Positions 44,670 through 54,169 are shown, numbered from the stretch's first letter. The stretch: DNA of 64,000 bases from Flectonema sp. DT1601 (GCA_964019425.1 OZ025831.1:682001-746000), one strand, 5' to 3'. Notes: a model not told the origin generated them from the sequence alone. Numbers and translations: made by a program.

Positions 44670-46352
44670 ATGTTCAACCTTCTACGAACCGCATCGATAT
44701 TCATCCTCTTTGTGTCTTTACCTGCAGAGCTTATTATTAGTGGAGGAGAGTACCATGTGAATACGGAGTTGTCGGGGTCTCAATCGAATCCAAGAGTTGC
44801 AGCATTCGATAGCTGTGGATATGTTTCTGTTTGGAGAAGTCGAACTCCATTTTGGAGGTATGAAATCAGAAGTCAGATATTCGGTTGTAATGGTGAGAAG
44901 GTTGGTACAGAACTCGGTCCTATTCCAAATAGTTTTCAAGGATTGCATCCATCAATTGCTACTAACGGAGATGAGTTCATCGTGGTTTGGGAATCTCACA
45001 ATGTCCCTCAAGGTGATGATATCTTAGCACAGCTTTATAACAAAGAAGGTACACTAATCGGTAATACAATAACTGTCGCACACATTGCTAGTAATGAAGC
45101 AAAGGCTTCAGTTTCCTCATTATCAAGTGGGGGTTATGTGATTACTTGGAATGGTATTAAAGGTCAGAAACTAGACAGCGCTGGTTCACATGTCGGTACT
45201 CCGTTTACAATTAGTAATGTTATTCATGGTGATCATATTAATTCAGAAGTTACTCGACTCTCGTCTGGTTTCGTATCAATTTGGTTATCTCAAGATGGTT
45301 ATGAGACTGGAATATCTGGTCAACACTTCAATGATGATATTTCTAAGATAGGAACAGAATTCTTTATCAACACACAAACAGTAGGTGTTCAGTCTAAAGC
45401 AGCGGTAGCTTCTCTGTCTTCGGGAGGTTTTGTTGTTGTTTGGTTGAGTTTTCATAACTTCGAATATGAAATAGTCGGACAGGTATTTAATTCAAACGGA
45501 GAGAAAGTATTTGGGGATCAATTTAGAGTAGTTCAACCCACTAGCAATCACATCACAAGACCAGAAGTTACGAGTACTCCTTCTGGTGGATTTGTTGTTG
45601 TTTGGGAAGAGTACATTCCAGGTCACAACTTTGAGATCTTTGGACAGGAATTCTTATTTGATGGAACTCTAGTTGGAAATCATTTTCAAGTTAACACAAT
45701 CACATCAGGACATCAAACAAGAACTGCCATCACATCTACAGGATCTGCTTTATATGTGAATTGGGTTGGAAAGGATGGTAGCAGTGAAGGAATATTTGGT
45801 CAAAATTACAACTTTCCAATTGTGAGTGATGTTCTGATTAACAACTCTCCACTTAAAGGAGTAGAGTTACTCGGTTTGACTGAGAAGAAAGTGAATTCAA
45901 TGGAGCTGATTGGAATCCCAGAAGTGTTTACGAGTGGAGTTCTTTATGTACCTGAAACACTTCCATTAGGGGATGGTACTATTATCTCGTTATCTTGTAA
46001 TGACAACACACCGTGTCACTTCTTTCTTTCAGTTTACAGTTGCGCTCCTTGTAACTCTTGGACAGTCTCTGGTGGATTTCCGTTGCTTTCCGTAAACCCT
46101 GACTATGATGCTGCTTCTTGTGCTCCGAAATTTATTAGCAACAACAAACCACATTCGATGGTAACATTTCATATTAAAGTATCACCTGGTGACTCTACTA
46201 GTGTCCCTGCAACGACTCAAGAATTACGTTACTTTTCAATAATAAAAACTGACTCGAACATTCCATCTCCATGGTGCTTTAAGGCGAAAGGTCCTCACTT
46301 TACTGGTCAAGCAGCATGTGATGTTGGTGGATGTCCTGATGGTACTAATTAA
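44670..46352 (+). CDS. Secreted beta-repeat (propeller-like) protein
   Basis: 560 residues with a hydrophobic signal peptide (MFNLLRTASIFILFVSLPA). Residues ~30-390 are about seven repeats of 45-55 residues with the pattern V-x-L-SSGGFVVVW ... I-x-GQ-x-F ... G-x-x-VG-x-x-F-x-VNT. These repeats are best known from large bacterial secreted and surface proteins, and occur sporadically in protists. They probably fold as a beta-propeller. The C-terminal ~170 residues hold eight or more Cys (DNTPCHFFLSVYSCAPC ... SPWCFK ... ACDVGGCPDG) and look like an extracellular disulfide domain. There is no membrane anchor or GPI-type tail. Function unknown; adhesion or prey binding is only a guess. Confidence 0.72.
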   Translation: MFNLLRTASIFILFVSLPAELIISGGEYHVNTELSGSQSNPRVAAFDSCGYVSVWRSRTPFWRYEIRSQIFGCNGEKVGTELGPIPNSFQGLHPSIATNGDEFIVVWESHNVPQGDDILAQLYNKEGTLIGNTITVAHIASNEAKASVSSLSSGGYVITWNGIKGQKLDSAGSHVGTPFTISNVIHGDHINSEVTRLSSGFVSIWLSQDGYETGISGQHFNDDISKIGTEFFINTQTVGVQSKAAVASLSSGGFVVVWLSFHNFEYEIVGQVFNSNGEKVFGDQFRVVQPTSNHITRPEVTSTPSGGFVVVWEEYIPGHNFEIFGQEFLFDGTLVGNHFQVNTITSGHQTRTAITSTGSALYVNWVGKDGSSEGIFGQNYNFPIVSDVLINNSPLKGVELLGLTEKKVNSMELIGIPEVFTSGVLYVPETLPLGDGTIISLSCNDNTPCHFFLSVYSCAPCNSWTVSGGFPLLSVNPDYDAASCAPKFISNNKPHSMVTFHIKVSPGDSTSVPATTQELRYFSIIKTDSNIPSPWCFKAKGPHFTGQAACDVGGCPDGTN

Positions 46353-47627
46353 ACCATTCAGTTGTTTATTTGTGACGTACTATGGTCCTTTATCAAATTA
46401 TTTAATAAGATTCAAAGAGTTAATTTCCTCTGTTGTCATAAGAAACTGAGAGACACTCGTTTAGTGCAATTGTTCGGAAACGTTTTCTTTGTTATATTCC
46501 TCTCTTGTTTCTACCTATTGATGGTTGTGAGAGTGTATCTATCCTGTGTGCTGGATGTTGACATCTTCACTCTCACATGCCCTGATCATGTTTCTGTGAT
46601 ATCACCAAATATATTACAGAAAAAAATATTAATTAATTACCCAACTATTGACTTCCCTTATTAATAAGTAGTCACACAATCGGATACAATTGTATTTCAG
46701 TATTGTTGCGTAACTGCAATTACTCACTTTTGATGGATGTCTCTCTTTAATGAAATCACATCCTGTGGTTGTATTTAAGGCCGGCTTTTGTGTTGTAGTT
46801 TTTTTGAATAACAATTTAGTATCGAAAAACAGTGAGATGTAGCATCCCTAGGGTTCCCTGTGTGTGGTCCCTTTTGCTCATTTCTCTTTTTGCTATTTAA
46901 ATATTAAGTTACTGTTAGTGTTGTCGAACAGCTTTATTGTTTTTTTTTTATACTAATCGACATGGAGAGTGTCCTGGGATCTTTGTGTGTGATTTCCAAG
47001 CGTGCCCTCTTCTAGTCAAATATTATTTAATAAAATCATCAGTGAAGGTATCAATGCCTCCTGTTGTGTCGTATTCCTCTCTCAGTTCTTTTCTATTATT
47101 TGAATGATGAGATGTTTGCGGAGAGTCCAGTGTGATGATTCAAAGCGTCCCCTCTCTTGGTTCTTACTTTTTCTATTTGATTAAATGATGTGAAATGTCC
47201 TACTGAGATCCCAGTATGAGATTTCAATGTTCATTATTTTATTCTTAACAAGCTTTTTTATGGATTGAAATCAATCACAGAGTTGATTCTAATCCGTTGT
47301 CACCCGTCTTTTTTATTTTTATTATTAATGTACGATCATTCCCTTCACGAACTATGAACACCTAAAGTATGTCTGGTGATTTCTTGTTCGTTTTTAAAAG
47401 AGTTTGATTGCGTTAATAATACTTTTCTATTAAGGAGCTTTGTTTCCTCCTATTTGACGGTGAGTTGTCCGTGTTAGGGTATTCTATTTCGGATTTGGTT
47501 TATAAGGAATAGTTTAAAGTTGGTATTCCTTACTTATGGTGACGTTCTATTACACAAAAGTATAATCTCTTCAGGTTTATAATATTGATTACTCTGTTAC
47601 TTAATTCACAGACATAGATTCACAACA
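46353..47627. other. Spacer with degenerate repeats
   Basis: Weakly similar blocks near 46971-47040, 47118-47190 and 47195-47250 share GTCC ... GTGTGAT ... CAAAGCGT(C)CCCTCT. A hydrophobic frame starting with a non-ATG codon at 46362 has no ATG and is not called. No gene supported. Confidence 0.45.
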
Positions 47628-49130
47628 ATGCGTTCTCTGATGATGTTGGCGGCGGTGGCCGGTTGTGCTGCTGACCCAAACATCTTACCACTTCCACAGC
47701 ATGTGACAAGCGGTGTCTTGAACGTGACGATCGACTCGGGATTCGCATTTTCAGGAACTCAATCGAGTGATTTGAAGATGGCGTACTCGAGGTACCAGGA
47801 ACAGTTATTCCCTCACTCACACTCTAACTCTGGAACTATAAAGAGCTGTATTGTTACTGTTGATAATGGATCAACTAGTTTACAACTTGGAGTTGACGAG
47901 TCCTACACACTCGAAGTATCTGCCAGCGATTGTAAGATCACCGCAAAGACTCAGTTTGGTGCCTACTACGGAATGGAGACTCTCTCACAATTGGTTGTCT
48001 TCGATTTCGACACTGAGACCTACGTTGTTAGGGGAGCACCATGGTCCATTACTGACGCACCGAGATTTGCTCACAGAGAGGTGCTCATTGATACCAGCAG
48101 ACACTTTGAACCTCTTGCGTCATTGAAGAACATCATTACCTCATTCACATACGCAAAGATTAACACTATGCATTGGCACATTGTTGATCTTCAGTCATTC
48201 CCATATGGTTCACCAACCTACCCAAAGCTCAGCAGAATGGGAGCCTACTCGAACTACGAGAGATTCACTCAACAGGATGTGAAGGACATCGTTGAGTACG
48301 CCAGACAAAGAGGAGTTAGAGTTGTTATTGAAGTCGACACTCCAGGACACGCATCTTCATGGTGTAAGGGACACCCTGAAATCTGTCCAGCACCAACTTG
48401 TCCTACACCATTAAACCCTGCTACTAACGCTACCTTTAATTTAATTGAAGGACTCTTTAAGGATCTTCAGGATGCTACTATCGATATCTCTTTCCATATT
48501 GGAGGAGATGAAGTGAACACAGATTGCTGGACTAAGACTCCATCAGTAAACAATTGGTTACAACAGAACCACATGACTGCTAATCAGGCTTACGGATACT
48601 TCGTTGGTCGTGTTACTGATATCGTCTTCAGCCTTGGACTTCACGCCACCGGATGGGAAGAAATCTGGAACCACTTCGGAACTAAACTCGACAAGAGAAC
48701 AATCATCCAGCAGTGGCTTCCTGGATCAACTATCGCAAAGAATGCAACAGCTCACGGATACAGAGTCATCTGGTCAACTGATGGTGTTTGGTACCTCGAT
48801 GGACTTGGTGTTAACTGGCAGAAGATGTACGAACAGGAACCATGTAACGGTCTTACTGACGACGAGTGTAAACTAGTTATCGGTGGTGGTGGTGAGATGT
48901 GGGGAGAGACTGTGGACACTTCAGATATTCAAAACACTATTTGGCCGAGAATGGCTGCCATCGCTGAACGTCTTTGGTCTGACAGATCCGTGACGGATGT
49001 CTCAAAGGCTCAACCAAGAATTAGATACTTCAGATGTCTTCTTAACAGACGTGGAATTGGTGCTGCTCCTGCCAGCAACCCAACTGCTCGTCAGTCACCA
49101 AAAGGTCCTGGATCATGCTTTGATCAGTAA
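47628..49130 (+). CDS. Beta-N-acetylhexosaminidase (GH20), secreted/lysosomal
   Basis: 500 residues with a signal peptide (MRSLMMLAAVAGCAA). The order is that of eukaryotic GH20 hexosaminidases: an N-terminal zincin-like domain (SYTLEVSASDCKITAKTQFGAYYGMETLSQL, ~85-125), then the TIM barrel starting at REVLIDTSRHFEPL. Barrel motifs include MHWHIVDLQSFP, VIEVDTPGHASSW, the catalytic pair HIGGDEV (~290-296; Asp and Glu both present), GWEEIWN, IQQWLPG, and WPRMAAIAERLWS. It should remove terminal GlcNAc/GalNAc from glycans or chitin fragments in lysosomes, food vacuoles or outside the cell. Length is close to human HEXA/HEXB (~530). Four Asn-X-Ser/Thr sites are visible. Confidence 0.95.
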   Translation: MRSLMMLAAVAGCAADPNILPLPQHVTSGVLNVTIDSGFAFSGTQSSDLKMAYSRYQEQLFPHSHSNSGTIKSCIVTVDNGSTSLQLGVDESYTLEVSASDCKITAKTQFGAYYGMETLSQLVVFDFDTETYVVRGAPWSITDAPRFAHREVLIDTSRHFEPLASLKNIITSFTYAKINTMHWHIVDLQSFPYGSPTYPKLSRMGAYSNYERFTQQDVKDIVEYARQRGVRVVIEVDTPGHASSWCKGHPEICPAPTCPTPLNPATNATFNLIEGLFKDLQDATIDISFHIGGDEVNTDCWTKTPSVNNWLQQNHMTANQAYGYFVGRVTDIVFSLGLHATGWEEIWNHFGTKLDKRTIIQQWLPGSTIAKNATAHGYRVIWSTDGVWYLDGLGVNWQKMYEQEPCNGLTDDECKLVIGGGGEMWGETVDTSDIQNTIWPRMAAIAERLWSDRSVTDVSKAQPRIRYFRCLLNRRGIGAAPASNPTARQSPKGPGSCFDQ

Positions 49131-49524
49131 ACAAAACGTGTTTCTTTTTTTTGAAGTGAAGGCCGCATGTGTTGATTCTCATCTGGTCATTACTGCTTAA
49201 CATAAAATTTTAATGTGCGTGTTCGCTGCGTATTCTATCGTTGCGTTAATTTCTTTTTATATTTCTACGATTTGTGAAACGACAACCAAGCAACGGATGG
49301 ACCCCACAGTTCTTCAAGTCGCTGATTTATCTTCGAGTCTTGTTGACTCTTTATATTTGAATATAATCTAATTTAGAATATTCATTTAGAAGTCTGTTGA
49401 AACCCATCCCCCTGCAGTTGCTTCCGATGGTGTTCGTGTTGTGTTATTTTGTTTGTTGTTTTTGGTGTTCTTCAGTATTTATTTCAAGAATTTCAGGGGA
49501 AAAAAAAACAAAAAAGAACAACAA
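49131..49524. other. Spacer, no gene seen
   Basis: 394 bases with a T-rich tract ending near TTCTTCAGTATTTATTTCAAGAATTTCAG (49470-49497), which probably holds the acceptor of the next gene 28 bases before its ATG. Confidence 0.5.
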
Positions 49525-50136
49525 ATGTCGGATCTTCCACTCGCTAAAGTAACAATAATGGGATCACCCAGGTGTGGGAAAACTTCATTATCGAAGAAGT
49601 TTATTTACGGAACATATAATCAGCAGTACCGTGAGACTATTGGAGTAGACTTCTATCTGAAGAAGGGGACAGAAGTAATAATGCAACTTTGGGACATTGC
49701 TGGTAAGGAAGCAGGATTGTCATTATCTGCTTTGTACCTTAAAGGAACACATCTCGTGATTATGGTGTACGACATGTCTGATTCGAGTTCTCTTGAATCG
49801 ATGGTCCAGTGCTATCTAAATTGCCCTTCTATGGTAAGAAAGCTCCCTGTTGTTATCTTTGGTACTAAATCAGATGAGAAGTCAGTCACTGATGATGAAG
49901 TTCAGATTGCTGCTAAACGAATGCTACCTGACAAAGACATCCCAACCTACACCATGTCCGCTAAGACTGGTGAAGGTCTTTCCTCATCCTTTGAAGCTGT
50001 TTCTGAAATACTAAAAGGTCTGAATTTATCACCGACTCCAGTCAAAGCTGAAAGAGAATCTGATTGGAATTTCAAAGTCATCATTCCAGCAGCTGCGATA
50101 CTTCTGTTTGGTGGAATGTATTTATTTGCAAAGTAG
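49525..50136 (+). CDS. Ras/Rab-like small GTPase with C-terminal membrane anchor
   Basis: 203 residues from ATG 49525; the in-frame upstream extension is a T-rich untranslated leader. Motifs: P-loop GSPRCGKTS (~13-21), Thr in YRETIGVDF (switch I), WDIAGKE (switch II, where Rab has WDTAGQE), GTKSD in place of NKxD (G4) and MSAKTG (G5). The core is Rab/Ran-like. Instead of prenylated C-terminal Cys it ends in a hydrophobic helix (VIIPAAAILLFGGMYLFAK), so it should be tail-anchored with the GTPase in the cytosol, similar in layout to Miro's tail. Gln to Lys in switch II, where catalytic Gln is normal, suggests slow or absent GTP hydrolysis. Target membrane unknown. Confidence 0.82.
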   Translation: MSDLPLAKVTIMGSPRCGKTSLSKKFIYGTYNQQYRETIGVDFYLKKGTEVIMQLWDIAGKEAGLSLSALYLKGTHLVIMVYDMSDSSSLESMVQCYLNCPSMVRKLPVVIFGTKSDEKSVTDDEVQIAAKRMLPDKDIPTYTMSAKTGEGLSSSFEAVSEILKGLNLSPTPVKAERESDWNFKVIIPAAAILLFGGMYLFAK

Positions 50137-50680
50137 GAGTTGATGTCAAACTGACATGTCTTTTTCTTTTTGATCTTACAAATGAGTCAATCTACTACCA
50201 GTCGCCTTGCCTTATCTATCCGTGATACTATGCCGACGTTTATCAGCACACTGTGTTATGTCGTTAGCACGAGTACGTTTCTTGCTTCTGTTTTTTTGTT
50301 TGATAGACCCGAGTGTGTGGGTCCTTTGAGGGGTTCCTTTGAGTGCTGCGAGTTCCGATCGTTATTTTATTTTTTTTATGAATTATTAAAATCTTATTCT
50401 TCTGCTCAAATAGGCAGCTGAGGGAATTCCCTCAGTTTGTCAGCAGCTATTCACTTTTTCTGATATTTTGTTTGAGCGCTTTCCATTTGCAGGCTATCTT
50501 TTTGTTAGGACAGGGACTTCGTGCTGTGAAGGCCGAATCGTCCCCTCCTATCTAATAGTTGCAATTGGGAAGCTGTTACAGACATCAGTCATTATCTCAC
50601 TTTAGTTTACAATCTTACAGTATAGTTAGCACGTTTTCTGTACTTATTCTGAATAATGATTTCTGTGTGTTTGAATAAGT
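50137..50680. other. Spacer, possible tiny frame
   Basis: An open frame from ATG 50182 (80 codons) begins with a Ser/Thr-rich hydrophobic segment but decays into Cys/Phe-rich sequence. Not called. TTGGGAAGCTGT at 50569-50580 also occurs near 53163. Confidence 0.4.
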
Positions 50681-50704
50681 TACTTTCTTTATCATCAGCA
50701 GCAG
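50681..50704 (+). promoter_or_regulatory. Candidate trans-splice acceptor with tandem CAG
   Basis: TACTTTCTTTATCATCAG is followed at once by two more CAGs, 6 bases before the ATG at 50711. Slippage among three AGs would alter only the 5' UTR. Confidence 0.5.
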
Positions 50705-50710
50705 CGCAAG

Positions 50711-51871
50711 ATGTTCTCTCGAACCCGTTTACTCAATTGCGCTAAGAAACTAAGAACGCAAACAACAATCGATGTAGTCGGAAGTGATTCTCTAGCAGGA
50801 AAGAGAATGAGTGCAGGAAGTGTGTTGGGAATGATGGATTTAACTGCTGTGAGATCTGCTGTTGTACACTGCAAAGAATTTTTAGAAAATAACAACGGAA
50901 CTGTTGCGACTGTTGCTGTGGATGGCTGTGACTTCAGCTCTCCCCTTCGAAATGGGGATATGTTGAAAATGGAATCCCGAGCAGTTCTTGTTGGTAATTC
51001 CTCTATCACTGTCAACCTTGAGTGCTCTCGTAGAGAACTTCGAACTCGTCGATGGGAATTAACCCAGAAGGCCAGTTTTGTTATTGTTGTTGTCGATAAG
51101 GAAACACTGCGACCACTATCAGGTATTCATATGTTTTATTTTTACTTAACAGTCTTATTAAAATATTTTAATTAAAACTCACCAACAGGACTTCCTCAGA
51201 TAGAATGTCAAACTGAAGAGGAAATCACTGCGAAGGAAGCAGTCCTCTCTCGGAGAGCTGTCGTAAAGAAATGGGATCTTCTAAACGTAGAATTAGAACA
51301 GAAACCTGTTAAAGAATTGATAGCAATGGCAGCACCTAGTAATGAAAATAATAGTCCTGGGATTCCAAAGCTGTCGATGTCTGACACGAGAATCGAACTT
51401 CGTAGGATGTTCCTCCCCAGATCATTAAATATGAATAACACAGTTTTTGGAGGTGACGTCTTAGAATGGATGGAAACAGGAGCTAGTCACTGCGCTATGA
51501 GTTTTGTTGGTCATCGTGATGTCCACACAATTGCAATGAATAGAGTGGTGTTTAAGCATCCAATATTTACTAATGACAGCGTTCAAATGATTTGTGATGT
51601 TGTTTATGTTTCGACTTACACTATTCATATTGAAGTAAAGGTAAGTATTGATAGAATAGGTGTTGACCATCCGATAGTCAGTCATGTTGGACACTTTGTT
51701 TGTATGCAACACAGTCCTGATACTGGAACTAATCACATTGTTATGACTGGATTAGAAATACCTGATAATGATAACGATTTACGTAAACATGTTGCAGCAA
51801 AGCTCCGATATGACTTTTGGAAAAAGCATTACAAAACTAAATTAGTCGCAAACACTCAAGGTACTGTCTAA
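50711..51871 (+). CDS. Mitochondrial double-hotdog acyl-CoA thioesterase (ACOT9-like)
   Basis: Exons 50711-51122 and 51189-51871 flank a 66-nt intron (GTATTC ... CACCAACAG), giving 364 residues. The basic Ser/Arg-rich N-terminus (MFSRTRLLNCAKKLRTQ) looks like a mitochondrial presequence. Two hotdog folds follow. The first (~35-140) contains SAGSVLGMMDLTAVRSA and VDGCDFSSPLRNGDML. The second (~215-330) contains the family motif NMNNTVFGGDVLEWME and ...HTIAMNRVVFKHPIFTNDSV. This is the layout of BFIT/ACOT9-type thioesterases, which hydrolyse acyl-CoAs to free acid and CoA. The first domain has lost part of the usual N-x-x-G-T-x-F-G-G motif, which is typical of the degenerate half in these proteins. 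Confidence 0.85.
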
Positions 51872-52239
51872 CTGTATTCACTGAACATTGTTATGGAATG
51901 AAAGTCTTCTTTACAAATGATATCCATTTATTGGTCTTTATGGATCGTTGGAATATAACTGAACTTTGCAATTGGTCACTGCTGAGCTCGTCAATTCCTC
52001 AGAAGCAATATTCTGATAAAAGTCTTCTAAAGAGTCATTTCTTCGCAGATGACAAAACAACAAACGTTTCGTGAGATTACTCACATTTAACATTTCTTAC
52101 TTCTCACGCATGCTTATGCAGTGCAAGCTAAAAACCAACGTTTCAATTTTTATGAATTTGGTATAAATATATTTCATTGGATTACTGTCTGTTTTTCATA
52201 TTAATTATTTTCAGTGTTTTTATTATAACAAAAAAATAA
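51872..52239. other. Spacer, no gene seen
   Basis: 368 bases of AT-rich DNA; TTATTTTCAG near 52214 is the probable gene-start acceptor, 25 bases before the next ATG. Confidence 0.5.
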
Positions 52240-53103
52240 ATGGGGGCTTCGTCCTCCAGTGACTCTGCCATCGTTGATGAAGGAAAGGGAAAAGTTGTTC
52301 TACAATTAGGTCATCAAAACTTACGAGTGTTTCCTGTTGAACAGTTCCAACGTCATGCGAAGGTGGTGACTAAAATTGATTTGACTCACAATATGATAGA
52401 AAGCTTAGACTTTATTAGTTTATTCCCAAAGTTAGAAACACTTGTTCTAGACAGCAACAATGTGACTCACAAGAGTAGCGTTCCTCTTCATCAAAAATTG
52501 AGAACAGTTTCCCTTAATAGCAATCGTATAGGGTCTCGTGATACTGAAAGTGGGACCAGTTCAGGTGGCAGTATGTTCGTTGATCGCTTGGCAAGAGCGC
52601 TTCCAAACTTGTCATTTCTTTCTCTGCATCACAATCCTGGTTGTCCCTCTTATTTTAATAAGGCTGAGCTCACTGAAACAGAATTGTTTCGAAAATATTG
52701 CATTCGTAAACTACGGTCTCTTGAGTTCCTTGATGCAGCTCCGATAACTGATGAGGAACGTGAAGAAGCTGAAGAAGAATTCTTGAGTCGTAAGAAAACA
52801 TCTCACGCAAGCAGCTCTGTTTCAATAAAATCAACAAAAGCACGTTCTGCAAATCAGTCGTCTGCTGAAAGTTTCTCAGCATCAACACCTGTGAGGAAAG
52901 AGTTCTATGATCCAAAGAAAGTTAAGAAACCTGACACCATATCAATACCTTGTCCTAACTGTAAGGCTTCTCTTGTATTGTCGAAGGCGTTTGTTGGATC
53001 AGATCAGTCCTGTCCAACTTGCAGGAGAGTTTTTATTGTTCAAGAACCGGATGCTTCACAGGCAGCCCCTGCTCCGGTAATTGCTACTCCTCCACCGCCT
53101 TAG
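52240..53103 (+). CDS. Leucine-rich-repeat protein with C-terminal zinc ribbon
   Basis: 287 residues. MGASSSSDS fits an N-myristoylation signal. Residues ~20-165 hold about five LRRs of the SDS22/LRRC type (VTKIDLTHNMIESLDFI, LETLVLDSNNVT, LRTVSLNSNRI, LSFLSLHHNPG), capped by LRSLEFLDAAPITDEERE, as in flagellar and dynein-associated LRR proteins. A basic Ser-rich linker leads to C-P-N-C ... C-P-T-C (~241-262), a small zinc ribbon, and a Pro/Ala tail. LRRs of this class bind partner proteins such as phosphatases or dynein chains. The pairing of a myristoylated LRR with a zinc ribbon is not one I know. Confidence 0.8.
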   Translation: MGASSSSDSAIVDEGKGKVVLQLGHQNLRVFPVEQFQRHAKVVTKIDLTHNMIESLDFISLFPKLETLVLDSNNVTHKSSVPLHQKLRTVSLNSNRIGSRDTESGTSSGGSMFVDRLARALPNLSFLSLHHNPGCPSYFNKAELTETELFRKYCIRKLRSLEFLDAAPITDEEREEAEEEFLSRKKTSHASSSVSIKSTKARSANQSSAESFSASTPVRKEFYDPKKVKKPDTISIPCPNCKASLVLSKAFVGSDQSCPTCRRVFIVQEPDASQAAPAPVIATPPPP

Positions 53104-53516
53104 GATGTTAGTTATTACTTCACAGATATATCAACTTGTCGTTAATAACCTTGCTCCTCCTATTGGGAAGCTGTAAGGTTGTATCATAATGTGCTTGTGG
53201 TTAAGATAGCATTCGCGTCTGTTTTTTGTCGCAAGACTTTTTTTTTTTTTTTTTTTTTGTTGTTTTATTTTCTGTTATTTTTCTTATATTTGTATGGGAA
53301 GTCTACCGCCTGCCCCATACCCCGCGTGGTTGTCGCAAAAAAAAAAAAAAAAAAAGTTTTCTTTTTTTTTTTTTTTGCTCTGTTTATTTGAAATTGTAAT
53401 ATATTGTGCGGCAGTCACAAAAGTATAATGGGTCAAGTTACTGAAGCAGCGAAAGATCATGTATCCCATATGCTTTGATGCCTCAATAGTGATTGTTTGA
53501 AAAATACACAATTTTT
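53104..53516. other. Spacer, no gene seen
   Basis: Two T runs (53239-53258 and 53360-53376) and an A run at 53337-53355 that could fold back on one another. TTGGGAAGCTGT near 53163 repeats the motif at 50569. Confidence 0.5.
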
Positions 53517-53531
53517 ATAGTTATTTTACAG
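53517..53531 (+). promoter_or_regulatory. Candidate trans-splice acceptor (TTATTTTACAG)
   Basis: Pyrimidine-rich tract ending in ACAG, 20 bases before ATG 53551. A minimal upstream frame (ATG AAC AGG ACG TAA) lies between acceptor and start. Confidence 0.45.
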
Positions 53532-53550
53532 GTATGAACAGGACGTAATT

Positions 53551-53925
53551 ATGCCTCCAATCAACCCCTGCCCACCATCGAAGATAAAAGAAAAAGTTAA
53601 ATCAGCAGTCAGAACATACCTGGAGGTTATTAACGAAGCAGGAGACTGCAATGACCGTGCCGAACTACTGTCGAAAGTGAAGGAGAGAACGGAAGAAATT
53701 TATGCACATCTGAGTGCAGCAGCCTCCGAGGTAGCTCAGTATCGGGAGAGGCAAACAGCAAAAAATATGATCACAGAAATCAACCACAGAACTGCTATCG
53801 CATTACAGGGAATTGATAACATCAAATCAATTCGAATGCGACTCCAACAGAGTGACATGGCTGAACTTCCAGAAGATGAAAATGATCTCCTAAAGAGAAG
53901 AAAAATTGAAAAAACACCCGAGTAG
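53551..53925 (+). CDS. Small helical protein of unknown function
   Basis: 124 residues, almost wholly helical with heptad-like spacing (KIKEKVKSAVRTYLEVI, YAHLSAAASEVAQYRERQ, QGIDNIKSIRMRLQQ), ending in acidic then basic sequence (LPEDENDLLKRRKIEKTPE). Size and shape recall small Mediator head subunits or kinetochore and dynactin-type helical subunits, but no diagnostic residues allow a choice. No signal peptide. A good upstream acceptor and codon use support a real gene. Confidence 0.65.
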   Translation: MPPINPCPPSKIKEKVKSAVRTYLEVINEAGDCNDRAELLSKVKERTEEIYAHLSAAASEVAQYRERQTAKNMITEINHRTAIALQGIDNIKSIRMRLQQSDMAELPEDENDLLKRRKIEKTPE

Positions 53926-54140
53926 CATAACCCTGATTCAGCTCAGTTGTTGCACTGATTCTGTGATACTTCACAAGAATCATACCCTGAGGGAATCGAA
54001 CTAGAGGTGTTGTCAAGTTAAGTAAAGGTTCTTCACTTAGCTGCGTATCTCAGCGGTGCGGGAAGGTTTATTTGTAACCAAAAAAGTTGGTATTTCGGAT
54101 CGTATTTTTTAGTTTTGTGTTTATGTGATTAATTGTCAAA

Positions 54141-54159
54141 TTCTTCATTCAACCCACAG
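54141..54159 (+). promoter_or_regulatory. Candidate trans-splice acceptor (TTCTTCATTCAACCCACAG)
   Basis: Ends 10 bases before ATG 54170 and decides that start over an upstream in-frame extension. Confidence 0.55.
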
Positions 54160-54169
54160 GCTCTTTAAC

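Noticed and set aside
46362-46664. 100-codon hydrophobic frame after the beta-repeat gene
   Set aside because: No ATG, no acceptor, and it begins directly after the upstream stop; could be revisited only if RNA shows an exon.
53985-54010. GGGAATCGAACTAGAGG, a possible minus-strand tRNA T-arm
   Set aside because: The five stem positions do not pair and no cloverleaf forms upstream.
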